Part shown: positions 8,765 through 17,752 of the stretch, piece by piece
How the letters are laid out: the number at the start of each line of letters is the position of its first letter
How positions within the stretch are numbered: the first letter of the stretch is position 1
Source of the DNA: Microthrixaceae bacterium
Lineage (GTDB): Bacteria > Actinomycetota > Acidimicrobiia > Acidimicrobiales > Microtrichaceae
Length of the DNA: 64,000 nucleotides
Assembly (NCBI GenBank): GCA_023957975.1
Contig: JAMLGM010000001.1
Span: 517,114-581,113, forward strand
Direction of reading: 5' to 3'
The notes under the pieces: model-generated
The model's database searches: none
Told to the model about the DNA's origin: nothing
Seen by the model: the letters and a program-made list of their open reading frames with translations, nothing else
Translations under genes and position numbers: made by a program

Positions 8765-9655
8765 ATGAAGCAGACACATGCGGCCGTGGCGGGAATCGTT
8801 GCGGTGACGGCGTCGTTGGCGTTCGCCGGAGTCGCCGGCGCTCAAGACGGAGACGGGGCGCAGACCGTCGAGAGCACCACCGTCGAGAGCACCACCGTGG
8901 AGTCCAGCACGCCCGATACCACGGCACCCGAGCAGTCGACGTCGTCGACGACGCCCGAGTCGACGGTGCCCGAGCCTGCCTCCCCGATCGAGGTGCCCGC
9001 CGATGAAGCCCCTCCGGCCGATCCCTTCGAGGTGCTTCGCGGAGTCGATCTCCCAGGTGTGGCGGTGACCTCCGGAACGTTGTCGTTTCAGGTGTCGTTT
9101 TCCGACCAGCCGGCCTCGAGCTGCGGTGGCAACCTCGCCATGTCGGGCGGCGGGATGAACGTCGCGTACGACGAAGCTGGCGGAGTGGGCGGAGCCTACG
9201 GACTGGTGGAGACCGGGTCTGGCACGTTCGGCACCCTGTTCGTCGGGTTCGGTCCGATTCCGGTCGGCGTCGGCATCATCAGCGTCAGCGACGAGAATTG
9301 CGAATTCGACGCCGTCGGCATCGGGACCTACTCGGCCTCGGCTTCGACAGCGGAACTCGCGGGTGTTGGAATCGGGATCCACCCGGGCGCGTATGAGACG
9401 GGCGATTACGTGAGCGAGTTCACCATCACCGCAGGCGTCGGCGCCACAGGTGGTGAGGCCACACTCGATGTCGATCGGCTCGGCGCGTTCCTGTTGCGCG
9501 ATCGTCCTGGACTGAATCTGGCGTTGCCAGGATCGCCCTCGGTTCCTGCCACCCCGCCAATGCCTGAGACCCCGGCTGAAACCCCGGTCGTGCCGGGCGA
9601 GCCTCAGACGCCCACGTCGGCCGAGCCGCCAGCCACCGCACCGACCGCACAGTAA
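8765..9655 (+). CDS. secreted protein with Thr/Ser/Pro-rich linkers, unknown function
   Basis: The 296-residue protein starts with a clear signal peptide (MKQTHAAVAGIVAVTASLAFA, cleavage likely after GVAGA). A low-complexity stretch follows with repeated VESTTVESTT and TTPEST units. The central domain (about 95-240) is Gly/Val-rich and probably beta-structured, with two Cys. A Pro/Thr-rich tail ends the protein. It is probably exported; no sorting motif is visible. ATG 8765 follows a GGGAG ribosome site. I do not recognise the family. Confidence 0.75.
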   Translation: MKQTHAAVAGIVAVTASLAFAGVAGAQDGDGAQTVESTTVESTTVESSTPDTTAPEQSTSSTTPESTVPEPASPIEVPADEAPPADPFEVLRGVDLPGVAVTSGTLSFQVSFSDQPASSCGGNLAMSGGGMNVAYDEAGGVGGAYGLVETGSGTFGTLFVGFGPIPVGVGIISVSDENCEFDAVGIGTYSASASTAELAGVGIGIHPGAYETGDYVSEFTITAGVGATGGEATLDVDRLGAFLLRDRPGLNLALPGSPSVPATPPMPETPAETPVVPGEPQTPTSAEPPATAPTAQ

Positions 9656-9762
9656 ATGGTGGGCGCCGCTTCCCGGTGACCCAACGTCTCGACGGGCCAG
9701 GGAGCCCGTGAGCCGCACACACGTGCAGGCCCAATTCGGTTTCGCGTTATGGTGCCATCTCT

Positions 9763-10956
9763 ATGGACTTCGATGATTCACCGGAACAGGCGGAGTTTCG
9801 TCGAGAGGCCCGCGCCTGGCTCGACGCGAACGCGGAGGTGCGCGATGGCGAGTCATCGATGTGGCGCGCGCTCCGCCCACAGAACGATGCCGACGATCGC
9901 TGGGCGTTGCAGCGGGCGCGGCAGTGGCAGGCGACCAAGTACGGGGGCGGCTACACCGGGTTGCACTGGCCGGTTGAGGTTGGTGGTCGCGGGCTGAGCC
10001 CCCACATTGCGGGTGTGTTTAAGCAAGAGGAGTCCCGCTACGACGTTCCGGCGAACGCGTTTCAGGTCGGCGTGGACATGGTCGGGCCCACGTTGATCCG
10101 CCATGCGTCGAAGGATCTGTGCCGCCGCCACCTCGACACGACGCTGCGTGGCGATGACTTCTGGTGTCAGCTCTTCAGCGAGCCCGGGGCGGGTTCGGAT
10201 CTGGCCGGTCTGACCACCCGTGCGTTTCGAGACGGAGACCGCTTCATCGTCAACGGTCAGAAGGTCTGGACGACGACCGCCCACTGGGCAACCCACGGTC
10301 TTCTGTTGGCCCGGACCAATCCTGAGGCACCGAAACACAAAGGGATCACCGCCTTCGTGGTCGACATGTCGACGCCGGGAATCGACATTCGGCCGCTACG
10401 TCAAGCCGACGGCGCGGAGCACTTCAACGAGGTGTTCCTCACCGACGTGGAGATCCCCGCCGACAACGTCGTCGGAGCGGTTGACGATGGCTGGGCGGTG
10501 GCCCACACGATGTTGTCGAGTGAACGGTCGGCGATCGCTGGTGGGGGCATGGTCCAGTTCGACGAGATCTTGATGCTGGCGCGAGACCGCGACCGCGGCG
10601 AGGACCCGCTCGTTCGACAGGACCTCGCGCGCCTGTATTCATATTTCGAGATCTCTCGATTCCTCGGCTATCGGGTGCAGACGGCGCTGAGCCACGGACG
10701 CACACCTGGCCCGGAGAGTTCGGTGATGAAGTTGCACATCAGCCGCCAATACGAATTCGGCGGAGATGTGATGATGTCGATTCTCGGAGCTGCCGCCATG
10801 TCCTGGGGCGACAGCGCTCCGTTCGGCGGGTTCTTCCAAGGGGTTTTCATGGCGCAGTGGGCGCCGAGAATCGGGGGCGGAACGGACCAGATTCAACGCA
10901 ACATCGTCGGTGAGCGAGTACTCGGACTGGCGGGGGAGCCGCGTCGCGATCGTTGA
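9763..10956 (+). CDS. acyl-CoA dehydrogenase
   Basis: The 397-residue protein is a full-length ACAD. FSEPGAGSDLAGLTTRAF is the flavin/acyl binding signature, WTTTAHWATHGLLLART the middle beta domain, and the C-terminal half is helical, ending GGTDQIQRNIVGERVLGLA. It catalyses FAD-dependent desaturation of an acyl-CoA. TATGGT at 9748-9753, 9 nt before the ATG, suggests a leaderless mRNA. It is only distantly similar to the one at 1-1079. Confidence 0.92.
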   Translation: MDFDDSPEQAEFRREARAWLDANAEVRDGESSMWRALRPQNDADDRWALQRARQWQATKYGGGYTGLHWPVEVGGRGLSPHIAGVFKQEESRYDVPANAFQVGVDMVGPTLIRHASKDLCRRHLDTTLRGDDFWCQLFSEPGAGSDLAGLTTRAFRDGDRFIVNGQKVWTTTAHWATHGLLLARTNPEAPKHKGITAFVVDMSTPGIDIRPLRQADGAEHFNEVFLTDVEIPADNVVGAVDDGWAVAHTMLSSERSAIAGGGMVQFDEILMLARDRDRGEDPLVRQDLARLYSYFEISRFLGYRVQTALSHGRTPGPESSVMKLHISRQYEFGGDVMMSILGAAAMSWGDSAPFGGFFQGVFMAQWAPRIGGGTDQIQRNIVGERVLGLAGEPRRDR

Positions 10957-10996
10957 GAGGCGCCCGAGAGGCGCCCCAGATGCGGTCGGCGAAGCG

Positions 10997-12259
10997 CTAC
11001 AGCAACCCGAGCGCAACGGCGGACACGACGAGTGCCATCGTTCCGACAAAGTCGACCGAGGCGGTGACCAACGGTGTCCCGTAGGTATCGGGGTCGACGT
11101 TGAAGCGCCACGCTCCGACGGTTGAGTAGTACGCGAGGGTGGCGACGAACGCGAGGGTTGCGACCGACGCCAGGCAACTCGTGAGCAACAACCACCAGAA
11201 GCCAGGCGCAGCAGCGTGGCCGGAAAGGTTGGTTGCGAGCCAGGCTCCGAACACGTTGAACACGAGCAGCGGCACGGCGAGCCCGAAGATGGAGGAGGCA
11301 TCGAGTCTGGCCTGTGTGCCGGGCATCAACGTCGGTGAGACGAGGCCGATGTGGAGGTTGGTGGCGATGCGGCCACAGAGAATCCCGCCGAGGGCTCCCG
11401 CCGATGACACGAACGCCGGCTGCAGAACGCCGATGGCGGGAACGATGGCCAGCAGGTTCTCCTGGCGCTGCAACACGACGCCGGCGAACGCGCTCAGGAT
11501 CAGTGCGAAAAACAACACCGGAAGCGACTCGCGAAACACCTGACGGGTCAGGTCGAGCGCCGAGCGCCATGTCCAGATGCCGATAACAACCGCGGAAACG
11601 ATGATGAGAAGTCCCAGGAACGAGTCGACGTTGTGGCCACCGACGAGTTGTGCGGCGAGCCACAACGCCGGAATCGTGATGCCGTCGCCGAGGGTCGACA
11701 CCGTCGGCGCGACGAGGTAGTCGAGGTCCCACTCGTAACGAACGGCACCGATGGTCAACAGGACGGTCGCGGCGGCGACGACGATCGACCCGAGCAGTCC
11801 ACCGATACCCGACACCATCGTGAGCTCGAGCATCGAAATGTCCTGCGATGTACCGAGGGCCAGCCCGAGCACCTTCGCAATCGCGGCCAGCACGACGCTC
11901 ATCACCAGCGTCAGGCTGAACGACACCAACAGGTTCTGGCCGAGTACGGAATCCCGCTTGAACGACACGCGGAAGGTGCCGGTGTGGATCGCGGTCGACA
12001 GACGGTTGCCGAGGGTTGAAAACACGTTGCCGCGAAGCCCGATTGCGGCCGGAACCATGATCAAAAGCGGTGACAGGTTGTGCCAGGTGTCCTGAAAGCC
12101 GACGAGCATCGCGCCGGCGGCGAAGCTTGTCGTCGAGTTCAGGGCGAGCGCGGAGACGCTTTGGCGCGCGGCGCCCCCGGTCGGACCGAGTAGGTCGACC
12201 AGCCGCCGGGCGAGGCGATCAGGGCGCAACGCCCCCAGTGATCCGTCGGAACGCGCCAT
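10997..12259 (-). CDS. SLC41/MgtE-type divalent cation transporter (membrane domain only)
   Basis: The 420-residue polytopic protein has two repeats of the MgtE membrane domain: GLRGNVFSTLGNRLSTAIHTG in the first half, SAGALGGILCGRIATNLHIG in the second, and a conserved DPDTYGTPLVTASVDFVG near the C-terminus, equivalent to the acidic metal site of SLC41 proteins. The N-terminal regulatory and CBS domains of classical MgtE are missing, so this is an SLC41-like layout. It probably moves Mg2+ or another divalent cation across the cytoplasmic membrane. Confidence 0.82.
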   Translation of the reverse strand: MARSDGSLGALRPDRLARRLVDLLGPTGGAARQSVSALALNSTTSFAAGAMLVGFQDTWHNLSPLLIMVPAAIGLRGNVFSTLGNRLSTAIHTGTFRVSFKRDSVLGQNLLVSFSLTLVMSVVLAAIAKVLGLALGTSQDISMLELTMVSGIGGLLGSIVVAAATVLLTIGAVRYEWDLDYLVAPTVSTLGDGITIPALWLAAQLVGGHNVDSFLGLLIIVSAVVIGIWTWRSALDLTRQVFRESLPVLFFALILSAFAGVVLQRQENLLAIVPAIGVLQPAFVSSAGALGGILCGRIATNLHIGLVSPTLMPGTQARLDASSIFGLAVPLLVFNVFGAWLATNLSGHAAAPGFWWLLLTSCLASVATLAFVATLAYYSTVGAWRFNVDPDTYGTPLVTASVDFVGTMALVVSAVALGLL

Positions 12260-12315
12260 GGTGCCGCGATGACGTTAGACCCGGCGCGCCGACCGATCGC
12301 GCCAGCGGCGCTTCG

Positions 12316-13752
12316 TCAGCGCCAAGTCAGCACGGTGGCGCGCTCGGCATTGGAGGCGGACAGAAACAGCGAACGGCCAGGAGATGCTCGCGGGGCTCGA
12401 AACTCGACGACGGTGGTGTCGTCGGCCGCTGCTGGAGGGAGGCGACACGCGACGGCATCGCCGGGTTCGGCAGCGGCACACGACGTCCCGTCCTCGCCGG
12501 CACCGTCGGTCGCTCCGCTCAATTCGACAGAATCTGCGGCCTGGGTGGCCGATGGCGTCTGCAGACGAACCGAGACGGTTGCGGCGTCGCTCGACGCTGA
12601 CTCGATGAAGCCGACGACGTTCCACGGGGGCCGCTGGATCACCTCGACGGCCGCAGGGTAACGCTGCTGCCATCCGGCGTCGGCAGTTCCGAACACCCCG
12701 GCGCTGGCCTGGGTGCAGGGCCGGTCGGCGAGCGTGATTCCGAGGTAATCCCACCCGATATCGGCGGCGCCCGTGGTGGGGTCGTACCGGTGGGTGGAGA
12801 GCCGAGCCAACACCCGATAGGACACGCCTTGGTCCAAATCGAAGGTTCGCTGTCGTGCCTCGCTGTCGTAACCGTCGAGTTCGTAGACCACGTCGTCGTT
12901 GACCAGCGCGCTGGTGGTCGGGCCGACTGCGACGTAGGCCGCATCGCCGAGACCGGCCGCGCACACCTTGTAGGTGCCAGAGGTCGCCGGCGTGATTTCG
13001 GTCAACCATTCATAGGAGCCGACAGCGCTGGATCGCATCGCGTCGGAAAAGCGCTCCAGCACCCGCTCGGAATTCGGATCGAGCGGGGGACTTCCGCTGG
13101 TGCCACAGCCGCTGCTCGGTGATGCCATGTTCGGGCTCCGGGCATCGAGCGCCCAGCAACTCAGGAGCGGGCTACCGGTGATTCCGTACCCGAGTGCCCA
13201 AGAGCGCTCGCGGATCTCGCCCGCGTTCAGGTCGGCGAGTTGGCTGACCGGAGCGAGGAAGTAGCTGTCGCGTGCTCCCACGGCTGCGCCGGGGGAGGGC
13301 ACCGAGAGTCCGACGGTGACGGTGCGTGATTCGCCGCTGCCGAGCGATCCGACCGGACAGATCACCTGCCCGACGTTGAGTTCGCACCCAGCGCTGGACG
13401 TTGCACGATCGAACACCACATCGTCGCCGAGCTTGAAACGCATCACGACATCGTCGACGGTGCCTCCGCCGCGGTTCCGCACCACAGCGGAGGCTTGTCG
13501 TGTCGCCCCGTCGCGCAGGATCACAGCACCGCTGACGTCTTCCAGGATGAGATCTGACGTGTCGATCGGTGGGACGAACCGTTGGGCGGTGACGCCCCCA
13601 CCGCCGGTGTCGGTGACGTTGTCCGCGGACTCCTCGGTTGAGGCCGAGTTGAAGGGGCGGGCGAGCACGACCAACGCGAACGTGCCGACGGCGACGGCGG
13701 ATACGGCGCGTCGGGCTCGGCGGCGCCGACATGAGGTTGAGATTTCGACCAC
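12316..13752 (-). CDS. membrane-anchored extracellular protein, unknown function
   Basis: A short basic N-terminus (SCRRRRARRA) precedes a single hydrophobic segment (AVSAVAVGTFALVVLA), so most of the roughly 478 residues should lie outside the membrane. The first extracellular part (RQASAVVRNRGGGTVDDVVMRF...SLGSGESRTVTVGL) has the pattern of CARDB/DUF11-type Ig-like domains. Later parts are Cys-containing and beta-rich. I chose GTG 13752 because AGGAG lies 8 nt upstream; TTG 13797 extends the frame by 15 codons. Confidence 0.65.
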   Translation of the reverse strand: MVEISTSCRRRRARRAVSAVAVGTFALVVLARPFNSASTEESADNVTDTGGGGVTAQRFVPPIDTSDLILEDVSGAVILRDGATRQASAVVRNRGGGTVDDVVMRFKLGDDVVFDRATSSAGCELNVGQVICPVGSLGSGESRTVTVGLSVPSPGAAVGARDSYFLAPVSQLADLNAGEIRERSWALGYGITGSPLLSCWALDARSPNMASPSSGCGTSGSPPLDPNSERVLERFSDAMRSSAVGSYEWLTEITPATSGTYKVCAAGLGDAAYVAVGPTTSALVNDDVVYELDGYDSEARQRTFDLDQGVSYRVLARLSTHRYDPTTGAADIGWDYLGITLADRPCTQASAGVFGTADAGWQQRYPAAVEVIQRPPWNVVGFIESASSDAATVSVRLQTPSATQAADSVELSGATDGAGEDGTSCAAAEPGDAVACRLPPAAADDTTVVEFRAPRASPGRSLFLSASNAERATVLTWR

Positions 13753-13866
13753 CGGCGCACTCCTCGGGGGCTTCGTCGTGTCGCAGGTTGCAGTCAAGCG
13801 TTGTCGAGGTCGATTGACCAGTTCGTTGGGCGATATTGCCTATCAAGTCGGACCAAACGGCGCCTC

Positions 13867-13903
13867 TTGAACGTGCGTTCAACAATTATGGGAACGCGTT
13901 CTA
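13867..13903 (+). promoter_or_regulatory. two adjacent inverted repeats upstream of nitronate monooxygenase
   Basis: TTGAACGTGCGTTCAA (13867-13882) and GGGAACGCGTTCTA (13890-13903) are both near-palindromes in the promoter region of the gene starting at 13927. The second fits the mycobacterial KstR pattern TnnAACnnGTTnnA except at its first base. A TetR-type regulator of lipid or steroid catabolism is a reasonable inference; no regulator gene is adjacent. Confidence 0.45.
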
Positions 13904-13926
13904 GTTCTGTGGTATTCCTTTTCCAT

Positions 13927-15045
13927 ATGAAGAACGAGCTCTGCGAACGCCTCGGGATCGAGTTCCCGATCTTTGCCTTCACTCACTGTCGCGACGTTGT
14001 CGCTGCCGTCTCCAACGCCGGGGGTCTCGGCGTGCTCGGCGCCGTGGGCTACACACCTGAACAGCTCGAAACCGAGCTGGCGTGGATCGACGAACACGTC
14101 GGTGACAAGCCCTACGGCGTCGACATCGTCATCCCGATGAAGTACGAGGGGATGGACGCCGACATGGATCCCGACGCGCTTCAGGACATGTTGCGCGACA
14201 TGATCCCCGCCGAGCACCGGGCGTTCGTCAAGAAGCTTCTCGCCGATCACGACGTCCCAGAGCTCCCCGACGGCGAGTATCCCGAACTGATCGGTTGGAC
14301 CGAGGCGACCGCCGGCCCGCAGGTGGAGATCGCGCTGTCGCATCCCAAGGTGAAACTCATCGCCAACGCGCTCGGAACCCCTCCCGCCGACATCGTCAAG
14401 GAGATCCAAGACAGCGGCCGTCTCGTCGCCGCGCTGTGCGGTTCGGTCAAGCACGCGATCGGCCACAAGGAAGCCGGCATCGACATCGTCATCGCCCAGG
14501 GCGGCGAGGGCGGCGGGCACACCGGCGACGTCGGTTCGATCGTGTTGTGGCCACAGGTTGCGGACGCGATCGCCCCGACCCCGATGCTGGCGGCGGGCGG
14601 CATCGGTTCCGGTCGCCAGATGGCAGCTGCCATGGCGATGGGCGCAGCTGGTGTGTGGACCGGATCGTTGTGGCTGACCGTCGAGGAAGCCGACCTCCCC
14701 CCGGCGCAGATGCAACAGCTCCTCGACGCGACCAGCCGTGACACCGTGCGCAGCCGCAGCTTCACCGGCAAGCCGTGCCGGATGCTGCGCAACGAGTGGA
14801 CCGACGCGTGGGAGAACCCCGAGAACCCGCAGCCACTCGGCATGCCGCTGCAGTTCATGATCACCGGTGAGGCGGTCGCCCGAGGGCACCACTACCCCGA
14901 ACAGGCGGCGAAGGTGCAGTTCAACCCGGTCGGCCAGGTCGTGGGCATGATGAACAAGGTGCGCCGTACCCGCGACGTCATCTTCGAGATGGTCGAGGAG
15001 TACATCGATGCCTCCGGCCGTCTCCAGGAGTCGTTGTCGGAGTAG
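13927..15045 (+). CDS. nitronate monooxygenase / 2-nitropropane dioxygenase family protein
   Basis: The 372-residue FMN-dependent TIM-barrel protein begins MKNELCERLGIEFPIFAFTH. Family motifs are AVSNAGGLGVLGAVGYTPEQL, IVIAQGGEGGGHTGDVGS (FMN phosphate and active-site loop) and TPMLAAGGIGSGRQMAAAMAMGA. It should oxidise alkyl nitronates or a related carbon acid; mycobacterial relatives occur in steroid degradation gene sets. The frame opens at 13801, but ATG 13927 gives the normal family N-terminus. Confidence 0.88.
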   Translation: MKNELCERLGIEFPIFAFTHCRDVVAAVSNAGGLGVLGAVGYTPEQLETELAWIDEHVGDKPYGVDIVIPMKYEGMDADMDPDALQDMLRDMIPAEHRAFVKKLLADHDVPELPDGEYPELIGWTEATAGPQVEIALSHPKVKLIANALGTPPADIVKEIQDSGRLVAALCGSVKHAIGHKEAGIDIVIAQGGEGGGHTGDVGSIVLWPQVADAIAPTPMLAAGGIGSGRQMAAAMAMGAAGVWTGSLWLTVEEADLPPAQMQQLLDATSRDTVRSRSFTGKPCRMLRNEWTDAWENPENPQPLGMPLQFMITGEAVARGHHYPEQAAKVQFNPVGQVVGMMNKVRRTRDVIFEMVEEYIDASGRLQESLSE

Positions 15046-15087
15046 CCGGGCCGGGTGGCCTCCACGCCGGTGGCTACCATGCGCCTC

Positions 15088-15822
15088 ATGACGTCGCAGC
15101 GCCCCGCCCTTGGCAACGTAGCGACCTACAACATCCACCACGGTGCCCCACCAAAGCTGATGGCGGCGCGCCCTGGTTGGCTGCGAGCCGTGCGCGGCCT
15201 CGACGCCGACATCCTCGCCGTGCAGGAGGTCGACCGCTTCAACCCTCGGAGCGGATTCGTCGATCAGGTCCGCCTGATCGCGCGCGCCACCGGCCTGTGC
15301 CCAGTCTTTGCCCGAACCCGCCGGATGTTCGGCGTTGGGCAATACGGACATGCGCTGTTGTGCCGCGAGGCACCGAGCGCCGTCGAACTCGTCAAGCTGC
15401 CGGAGTTCGGCGGGGAGCGGCGGCTGGCGATTCTTGCGGCGCTCCGGCTCGCCGGCGCGCCGATCAGCGTCGCCGCGGTGCACCTCCACAATGAACCCAG
15501 GGTGGCCTCAGCCCAACTGGAGGTCGTCGTGGAACGGCTGTTGCGACGCCCCGGACCACATCTGCTGATCGGAGATCTGAACCTCGGCCCCGGTCGGATC
15601 GGCGGCCGCCTGCAACTGGCCGGGTTGAGCGCGGTCGGGAGCCCGCACACCTTTCCGAGTTGGGAGCCGAAGCGGCAGATCGACTGGATCGTCGGCTCCG
15701 GACTCGACGTCGGACCGGTGTGGGTGGGGGCGGCGGCGACGAGCGATCACCTGCCGTTGCTCGCCGAGGTACGCAAACACGATGCCTCTGACGTGCCCTC
15801 AGACCTCCTCGGGGGTCCTTGA
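15088..15822 (+). CDS. endonuclease/exonuclease/phosphatase (EEP) family protein
   Basis: This protein of about 244 residues has the EEP metal-phosphoesterase motifs: NVATYNIHHG (first metal Asn), LAVQEVD (metal Glu), LLIGDLNLG (Asp-x-Asn) and the closing RQIDWIV...SDHLPLLAEV (catalytic Asp-His). The substrate could be a nucleic acid, inositol phosphate or sphingomyelin-like phosphodiester. TACCAT at 15075-15080 lies 7 nt before ATG 15088, supporting a leaderless start; ATG 15079 is the alternative. No signal peptide is seen. Confidence 0.82.
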   Translation: MTSQRPALGNVATYNIHHGAPPKLMAARPGWLRAVRGLDADILAVQEVDRFNPRSGFVDQVRLIARATGLCPVFARTRRMFGVGQYGHALLCREAPSAVELVKLPEFGGERRLAILAALRLAGAPISVAAVHLHNEPRVASAQLEVVVERLLRRPGPHLLIGDLNLGPGRIGGRLQLAGLSAVGSPHTFPSWEPKRQIDWIVGSGLDVGPVWVGAAATSDHLPLLAEVRKHDASDVPSDLLGGP

Positions 15823-15895
15823 TCGCGGGGGTGCCCATCTTTATGGTGGGGCTTCGGGCAGGTCGCGCACGCCGCGACGCTGTGATCGAGAGGTG

Positions 15896-16765
15896 ATGAT
15901 GGGGTCGTCGGAGACGGTGCGCGCAGAGATAGTCGACGTCGTGGAAACGGGCGCGACGCGTTCGTCCGAACGCGTCATCCTCGATCTGCGAAACGAAGGT
16001 GGCGCACACACCCCCGAAGCGGTCTCGGCGACCCAGGCCGCGACCCGCGCTGCCACGATGGAACCGGCGACGGGCGCCGATGTCGCGGAGATTCGCCGGC
16101 GACCGTCCGCGTTGCGCGGCAAGGTGGCTGTCGTCACCGGGGGGTCGAACGCGACCGGCCGCAGTATCGCGCTGCAACTCGCCGCCGAGGGTGCACGCGT
16201 CTGCGTGATCGGAGGCGACGTCGCCGAACTGCGTGCGACCGTGGGGATGGCGGGCAGCGATGCCGCAATGGTGTTCCTGCAGTGCGACGTCGGAAGTGCG
16301 GCGGAAATCGACGGCGTCGTCGACTTCATCCACCGGTTCGATCGCCCCGTCGACCTTGTCGTTCACGCCGAGCAGGTGAGCGTTGCCGGTTCGCTCGAGC
16401 GGGGGTCGGTTTCGGACCTCGACGAGCAGTATCTGGTCAACGTGCGTGCCCCGTTCCTGTTGACCCAGCGACTGCTCGGGCGTCTGCGTGAAGCGCGTGG
16501 CCGAGTCGTGTTCCTGAATACGGCCTGCGGCGACGGTAACGGTCAGCATCGTCTCATCTCGGGCTCGGTGCGAGCGTTGGCCGACGAGTTGCGTGACGAA
16601 GTGGGCGACGTGATCGCTGTGACGACGGTGACGAGCGCCCCTGGCGTCGCCGCTGATGATCTCGCCCGGGTCATCGTCGACGCCGTGGCGTCACCGGCAC
16701 ACCTCGAGGTCGGCGAGATTCGTCTCCGGGCCAGGGTGAGTGGCCATGACCTTGTTCCTGGCTGA
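15896..16765 (+). CDS. SDR-fold protein lacking the catalytic Tyr/Lys
   Basis: The first 80 or so residues are a charged, probably flexible extension. The rest is a short-chain dehydrogenase fold: KVAVVTGGSNATGRSIALQLAAEGA, CDVGSAAEID, LVVHAEQ and LVNVRAPFLLTQRLL. Where Ser and Tyr-x-x-x-Lys should be, the sequence reads FLNTACGDGNGQHRLISGSVRALADEL, with no Tyr or Lys at the expected spacing. I infer a non-catalytic or altered SDR, perhaps nucleotide-binding only. It overlaps the next gene by 26 bp, so the two are probably co-translated. Confidence 0.75.
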   Translation: MMGSSETVRAEIVDVVETGATRSSERVILDLRNEGGAHTPEAVSATQAATRAATMEPATGADVAEIRRRPSALRGKVAVVTGGSNATGRSIALQLAAEGARVCVIGGDVAELRATVGMAGSDAAMVFLQCDVGSAAEIDGVVDFIHRFDRPVDLVVHAEQVSVAGSLERGSVSDLDEQYLVNVRAPFLLTQRLLGRLREARGRVVFLNTACGDGNGQHRLISGSVRALADELRDEVGDVIAVTTVTSAPGVAADDLARVIVDAVASPAHLEVGEIRLRARVSGHDLVPG

Positions 16766-17591
16766 ACCGGTCGACACCGTGCCCTCGCGACGTCGCGGCG
16801 ACGCGATTCCCTGTCGCCGTCCCGGATGCGGGCGTCCGTCGACCGTATTGATTCGCTACGACGCCGCAGGCGGTCAGGTCGTCATCGACGCGGTGACGAG
16901 CGCTCACTCGCAAGCGGAGGTCGAGACGTTGTCGCCGGCCCAACCGCTGTGTGACGAACACGGCGAACGTCTTCGCGCACCGCAGGGATGGGTCGTTGTC
17001 GATCACCGACGCCCCGCGCGGTTGTCGGAGGACGGGGCGCCGGGTCGGCCGGCGTCGAGTGCCGCGAGCCCATCGGCGAACTCGGCGAGTTCGGAACTCG
17101 GTCCCGACCAGCGGCGCAGGTCGCGTCGGTGGGGGGAGTTCGGACGCATGCCGAGCGAGCGTCAGGTAACGCCGACGGAGCCGGTCTTCATGACCGACGC
17201 CTTCGCCGCGGCGCTGGCCGAACCCGCTCCCGAACCCATCCCCGAACCGATGGCGTCTGGCCCACCGAATGCGTCGCCGCAGCCGGCCGGGTCGGAGTCT
17301 GCTCCACCCTATGAGAACGCGCCCTATGAGAACGTGCCGGAGCGGATCATGCCCGAACCGACGGTTCAGGAGGCACCGCCTCGCCCGAGCCGTCGCCGAC
17401 CGGCGGCGAAGCGCTCCGAGCAATCCGGCGACGAGCCCGACATCCTCAAGCCGAAAGGTGGGATGTTGGCTCGGGCGTTCGGGGCGTCGGGGGAGCAACG
17501 TTCGGTGCTCACCGAACCCCTGGGCAAGCCGTCGCCCGACGAGGCCGACCAGACTGACCAATCCGACCCGCCAGGCGAGTCTCGGCCGTAG
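16740..17591 (+). CDS. DUF3499-family protein with long disordered tail
   Basis: The N-terminal 80 residues (CRRPGCGRPSTVLIRYDAAG...LCDEHGERLRAPQGWVVVDHR) match the small actinobacterial DUF3499 pattern, with CxxxC and CxxH that could form a metal-binding knuckle. The remaining 200 residues are Pro/Ala/Glu-rich and probably disordered, ending in a short basic block (PSRRRPAAKRSE) and KPKGGMLARAFG. Function unknown; DUF3499 is largely confined to Actinomycetota, which helps place the organism. GTG 16740 overlaps the upstream SDR gene; ATG 16746 is possible. Confidence 0.78.
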   Translation: MAMTLFLAEPVDTVPSRRRGDAIPCRRPGCGRPSTVLIRYDAAGGQVVIDAVTSAHSQAEVETLSPAQPLCDEHGERLRAPQGWVVVDHRRPARLSEDGAPGRPASSAASPSANSASSELGPDQRRRSRRWGEFGRMPSERQVTPTEPVFMTDAFAAALAEPAPEPIPEPMASGPPNASPQPAGSESAPPYENAPYENVPERIMPEPTVQEAPPRPSRRRPAAKRSEQSGDEPDILKPKGGMLARAFGASGEQRSVLTEPLGKPSPDEADQTDQSDPPGESRP

Positions 17592-17752
17592 TCGCTGGCG
17601 TAGTCCGGCCGGGAGCTTTGCAGGGTATGGGTAAGGGACATGTTCTGAGCGTCTCAGGTTTGGGGGCAGGATCTTTGAACGAACGTCGACCGACCATTCA
17701 TGGCCCGCTAAATTGTCCAATATTCAGACTTGCGAAAGGGCGGAGTTCCTGA

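Noticed and set aside
8872..8905. Short tandem repeats in the exported protein gene (GTCGAGAGCACCACC units) as a CRISPR-like or regulatory repeat
   Set aside because: They are in-frame codons for a Val-Glu-Ser-Thr-Thr linker in a secreted protein; there are no spacers.
13879..15489. A 536-codon frame antisense to the nitronate monooxygenase
   Set aside because: Low-complexity His/Arg-rich translation; the sense strand encodes a complete recognised enzyme.
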